Below, one piece after another: positions 59,555 to 64,000 of a stretch of DNA of 64,000 nt. Origin of the DNA: Volvox africanus (taxonomy: Eukaryota > Chlorophyta > Chlorophyceae > Chlamydomonadales > Volvocaceae); assembly GCA_030268105.1 (NCBI GenBank), contig BSDZ01000022.1, forward strand, positions 1,529,001-1,593,000, given 5' to 3'. Each line of letters begins with the position of its first letter. The stretch's first letter is position 1. The notes below the pieces were generated by a model. The model was given only the letters and a program-made list of their open reading frames with translations, had not been told where the DNA came from and did no database searches. A program made the position numbers and the translations under genes.

Positions 59555-62500
59555 GGGTTTGCCCGGGTTCCTGCGGAGGGGGCACCACCCGGGATTGCTG
59601 AACTAACACGTGGTCGGTGGTCATCCTTACGGCCAGCCATGAAGGCATTGTTGCCTTGCGTACTTGGACACATCGAGCGAGTCATTGCGCGACGCATCAC
59701 GCTTGACGGACGCACGGGACTTCTCTGGTTCGATCCGCTGTGTAATCTGTTTACACCACGCCGTCCCCTGTCGTCTATCGATCTGTCAAACCACGTGGTT
59801 TTGTTCATCCCCTCGTCTCTGCGTGAGATGTCGGAACAGTTGGCCGTGTACAGGAGATGTAGGCGTCAATATCCGGGCACCGCCGCATGTGTACTACTCC
59901 CTGCTTTCTGTCGGCGCAAGGCAGAGGCATCGTCAAGGGGTATGCGGTGTGTCCACCGGTTCGAGCTGGGCACCGTTTTGTTTAATGGTGTGGATTGGGA
60001 GGGTATGCTGGCTCCGTGGCCAGGAACATCCTACTCGGTTGACGTTTGGTACGAAGCTCCTGATGAGGGTTCCGTAAGTTCAGAACCCGCCCTAAGTGCA
60101 CTGACGTTATCTGCTGGGCAGTCGCTCGTAGATAACCGTGTCCCAGTGATTCAGATCGGTCTAAATGGCCGTACCCTGAAGGCACTCGTTGACACCGGTG
60201 CCAGCGACGACTTCATCTCTGTCGCAGAGATGAATGCGCTGGGGTTGACCCCAGAATCGTCTGATTGTCCACAGGTTACCCTTGCTGACGGGGGTAAGCA
60301 TCCCATCGTGGGCAGGATCACCCTTAGCCTATCGATAGGCCCTTTGCGTGTTGTGACCTGGCCGTACGTGCTGCAGGGCTTAGCAGAGACTGCACCGTAC
60401 ATAATGGGGTCTGCAATATTACGACAGTACCGCGCGCGCATCGACATGGAGACCGCAACCCTGCAATTGTGCAAGGGTACTCTGTTGATTAAGGTACCTT
60501 TCCTGTCGTTCGAGAATGTCACACCTGAGGGGGGCAAAGCTGAGGCGGTGCCTATGGTTAATTTCGCCGTGACTGCAATGGCCGCGTGAATCGAACAGGA
60601 GCTAGTCGGGCGTAAGGAAGCTGTCTGTTTGTCACGGAAGGGTGCCCACGGACTGCTTTTGAGGCCACGGGTGTGCTGCAGTGCCACCACCGCGCAGACT
60701 TCTGTGGATCCTGAGGTTGAGGCCCTACTGTCACAGTATGAGGACGTCTTCAAAGATATCCCTGGCCTACCACCTATGCGTCCTGTTGATCACACAATCC
60801 CTCTCATGCCTGGAGCGCAGCCTGTGGCCTGGCCAATGTACAGGTTGAGTCCATTGGAGCTGGATGAGGTGAAGCGCCAGGTGACGGATTTGCTTGCAAA
60901 GGGTATGATACGCCCCAGCACATCCCCGTATTCTGCACCGATTTTGTTTGTCGGTAAGAAGGATGGGACCTTGCGCATGTGCATCGATTATCGGGGTCTG
61001 AATGCGAGCACGGTGAAGAATCGCTACCCTTTGCCACGCGTTGACGACCTGTTGGATAAGCTGAAGGGCTCGGCTTATTTTTCCTCGATTGACTTGCAAC
61101 AGGGCTATAATCAGATCCGCATCGCTGCCTCTGATATCCCGAAAACCGCTTTTTGGACTCCCTTCGGTCATTTCGAGTATACGGTCCTATCGTTTGGGTT
61201 GACTAATGCCCCTGCAACGTTTCAGGCGGTCATGGACCGCATGTTTAGGCCGTTTATCGACAGGTTCGTTGTTTGCTACCTGGATGACATCTTGGTTTAT
61301 TCTAAGACGCGCGAGGAGCACTTGAAGCATCTTTGGCTCGTGCTCGATGTGATGAGGCGGGAGCAATTGTTTGCTAAACGCGCCAAATGCTTTTGGGCGC
61401 AGCCTCAGGTGGAATATTTGGGCCACATTGTGTCGGCCACCGGTGTGAAGATGGACCTGCGGAAGGTCGCCGTGGTTTGCGATTGGTCCGTGCCTCAGAA
61501 CCTCACCGAGCTGCATAAGTTCCTTGGCTTGACCAATTATTTCCGATAGTTCATTGAAAAATATTCCATCATTGCGGCCCTGCTTACTAATTTAACTCGC
61601 AAAGGCGTTTTCGTTTCACTCCAGTCGTGGACGTCGCAATGCCAGCGGGCATTCGAAGAGCTCAAGCGAACCGTTGCTGAAGATGTCCCCCTAGCATACC
61701 CTGACTACTCGTTGCCGTTCCGTGTAGAGGTGGTGTCTGATGCCTCAGTGTTCGGAAGCGGCGCTGTATTCTTACAGGAAGGTCGACCGATCGCCTTCAC
61801 GAGTAAAAAGTTTTCTGGTGCGGAGATTCGCTATACCACCGGGGAACAGGAGCTTCTGGCAGTGCTGCATGCTTTATAGGAATGGCGCTGTTACCTCGAG
61901 GGACACCCATTTACTTTAAAGACTGACCACAAGCCCCTAACGTTTTTGCAAAGCATTCCGACATTGAACCGCAGGCAGGCTAGGTGGATGGAATACCTAG
62001 CTAGGTTCGACTGCACCTGGGAGTACATTGCCGGTAAACTTAATATTGCCGATGCTCTCAGTCGACATCCGTCGCTACACGCTGCAATTTTGGCAGCGCC
62101 CGTCTTGCGACCGCGTAACGAGGAGGTGTCGATCACGACGGACCTCACGGAGCGGTTGAAGGTTGCCTACAACGCAGACGCCTGGTTCTCAGAGCCGGCT
62201 AATGTGGAATACCTTCGTAAGCAGAATGGCCTTTGGCTACGGACGGAGGGTGCAGCTACACAAATCGTTGTTCCGAACGATGACGTGCTACGCTACGATA
62301 TCCTTGCGTGGTTCCACAAGGACCCATTAGCAGGACACCCCGGTAGCAATCGGTTGGTCGAGTTGGTGCAACGTTCATTCTGGTGGTCTCGCTTGGCTAA
62401 AGATGCGGCGAACTTCATACAGACATGCAGTCTGTGCCAGCGCAATAAGGCTTTGTCCGGTAAGGGTCATGGGTTGTTGCAGTCGTTGCCTGTCCCGGAT

Positions 62501-63450
62501 GCGCCTTGGGAAAGTGTTTCCATGGACTTCGTAGTCGCGCTGCCCAAAACTGAGGGGGGATATGATGCGGTGTTTGTGATGGTCGATCGTCTGACTAAGA
62601 TGGTCCACCTAGCACCATGCACATCGTCCTGCACGGCTGAACAAACGGCACGTTTGTTTTTCGACAATGTGGTTCGGTTACAGGGTATTCCCAAAAACGT
62701 GATCTCTGACCGCGGTGGGCAGTTCACGTCTAAGTTTAGGGAAGCGCTCTGCAAGCTAGTTGGCATGCAAGTCAACCTGAGCACAGCGTACCACCCACAG
62801 ACTGATGGCCAAACCGAACGCACGAACCGCACGTTGGGTGATATGTTGTGCAATTATGCTGGTCGCACACCCCTTGTTTGGGATACATTTTTGACTGCGG
62901 CAGAATTCGCTTAACAACGCTGTTAACCGCTCTACAGGCTAAAGTCCGTTCTTTCTCAACTATGGGTTTCACCCCGTGCTACCCGTGTGGCGTGAGTTGG
63001 AGGTGAACGTGCCTGCTGCTAAGCTCTTTGCCAAGTCTTTTATGTCCCGTATCACAGACGCAAAGGCGTGTTTGGACGCGGCGCAGCAACGAACGACGGA
63101 GTACTACAACAAATCCAAGCAGGATGTGACGTTTTCGGAAGGGCAACTCGTGTTGCTAAGCACCAAGAACTTGCGTACCTTGGCCGATGGATCCCGAAAA
63201 CTTTTACCCCGCTGGATTGGTCCGTATCCTGTCGTGTGCATGGTCGGGAATGTGGCTGTGGAACTCGCATTACCCGCTGATATGACCATTCACCCCACGT
63301 TTCATGTATCGCTTGTCCATTCCTATCGTGGTACGGAATCCGTCCCTGAGCCTGCTAACGCCCCCCCAGCGATCGAACCAGTTCTCGAGACCTGGATCGC
63401 TGGTAAACAGAAGTTTTACGATGTGGAGCGGGTGTTAGATTATCGCGCGC
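59555..63450 (+). pseudogene. B-element pol: protease, RT, RNase H, integrase (four lesions)
   Basis: In frame with gag after the UAG: RGRWSSLRPAMKALLP linker, protease ALVDTGASDDFIS with intact DTG, TGA at 60587. RT follows with DLLAKGMIRPSTSPYSAP, SSIDLQQGYNQIRI and FVVCYLDDILVYSKT, then TAG at 61547 (FR then FIEKY; AAG in family A). RNase H has DASVFGSGAVFLQ, with TAG at 61877, then TDHKPLTFLQSIPTLNRRQA. Integrase has [52 protein letters not shown] and AYHPQTDGQTERTNRTLG. A 2-base deletion near 62910 shifts the frame to 62976-63450, which carries the C-terminal FHVSLVHSYRGTE and the chromodomain start DVERVLDYRAR before the LTR tail cuts it off. All catalytic motifs are present, so the copy was active not long ago. 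Confidence 0.9.
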
Positions 63451-63592
63451 GTCTTCTTGCCTTGAAGTCTTCCGCTGTGTTTGTTTGCTCTCATGTGCCT
63501 TGCTGTACTTGCAAGTGCTCACGCATCGGTATCTCAAGTCCCCAGACGCGCAGATACTTATGAGCAAACTCGAAAAAGAGGTACAACATAGT
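63451..63592 (+). repeat. 3' end fragment of a B LTR
   Basis: ttcttgccttgaagtcttcc to gaggtacaaca repeats 57720-57854 almost exactly. It joins pol directly, without the rest of the LTR or a polypurine tract, and is followed by inverted pol sequence. Confidence 0.85.
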
Positions 63593-64000
63593 ACTCCGTC
63601 GTTCGTTGCTGCGCCACGTCCAAACACGCCTTCACGTCTGTGATACGAGACATAAAAGACTTGGCAAAGATCTTAGCAGCAGGCACGTTCACTTCCAACT
63701 CACACCACACGGGTAGCGTGGGATCAAACCCGTAGTTAAGGAAGAACGGACTTTTGCCTGTAGAGCGGTTAACAGCATTGTTAAGCGCGAATTCTGCCGC
63801 AGTCAAATATGTATCCCAAACGAGGGGTGTGCGACCAGCATAATTGCGCAACATATCACCCAACGTGCGGTTTGTGCGTTCGGTTTGACCATCAGTTTGC
63901 GGATGGTACGCTGTGCTCAGGTTGACGTGCATGCCAACTAGCTTGCAGAGCGCTTCCCAAAACTTAGACGTGAACTGCCCACGGCGGTCGGAGATCACGT
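63593..64000 (-). pseudogene. Inverted B integrase fragment, running off the window
   Basis: The minus strand encodes, from the window edge leftward, SDRRGQFTSKFWEALCKLV, AYHPQTDGQTERTNRTLG, DTYLTAAEFALNNAVNRS and SFMSRITDVKACLDVAQQRT, then stops at the LTR junction. It is homologous to 62700-63110 in opposite orientation and lacks the 2-base deletion of that copy, so it comes from another B element. The first residues of the conserved SDRGG are altered (SDRRG). Confidence 0.85.

Larger units (their letters stand above)
57102..63592 (+). mobile_element. B-family Ty3/gypsy chromovirus, truncated LTRs, defective
   Basis: A 5'-truncated forward B LTR, primer-binding site, ORF0, gag and pol, then only the last 140 bases of a B LTR at 63451-63592. 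Gag-pol is nearly intact: apart from the gag-terminal UAG it has three point stops (60587, 61547, 61877) and a 2-base deletion near 62910. The chromodomain is cut off just after its first motif. Confidence 0.88.

Overview
The window is nuclear DNA of a green alga, most likely volvocine (Volvox or a relative). This is inferred from two spliced genes with many 70-650 base exons and introns of a few hundred bases, long Ala/Gly/Ser/Gln runs inside the proteins, and two gene families typical of that group. The window is less GC-rich than Chlamydomonas DNA usually is. No bacterial-type operon, CRISPR array, tRNA or rRNA gene was recognised.

Layout. (1) 430-10116, + strand: the 3' part of an ankyrin-repeat histone deacetylase gene. 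Sixteen exons join in phase, and the 5' end lies outside the window. (2) 10117-16590: mostly non-coding, with a decayed LINE reverse transcriptase on the minus strand at about 11.5-13.0 kb. (3) about 16591-32198, + strand: a very large gene for a membrane two-component protein, with an opsin-like membrane region, histidine kinase, receiver, class III nucleotide cyclase homology domain, low-complexity region with polyQ, and a C-terminal SAM-like domain. This is the architecture of the algal histidine-kinase rhodopsin / two-component cyclase opsin family. Here the retinal lysine and the cyclase transition-state residues appear to be missing. (4) 32199-36418: no convincing gene, one long (TG)n tract. 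(5) 36419-64000: a nested pile of Ty3/gypsy chromoviruses of two related families, called A and B here, plus a 5'-truncated LINE.

Nesting in region 5. An outer A-like element starts at 36419. A complete minus-strand A element (38012-46297) sits inside its gag, with a perfect 5-base target duplication. A solo B LTR lies inside that element's 5' LTR. A 5' piece of a B element follows at 46761. A plus-strand A element (48885-55196) has its 3' LTR replaced by an inverted B LTR end. Then come a LINE tail carrying RNase H and a nuclease-like domain, a long B element (57102-63592) and an inverted B pol fragment reaching the window end.

Both element families carry an unlabelled upstream ORF (ORF0) interrupted by an intron-like segment of about 70 bases, and a single in-frame UAG between gag and pol. 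These conserved features, together with the apparently blind opsin-kinase-cyclase, are the most interesting observations. All exon boundaries were derived by eye from reading frame, splice consensus and family motifs, without transcript data.
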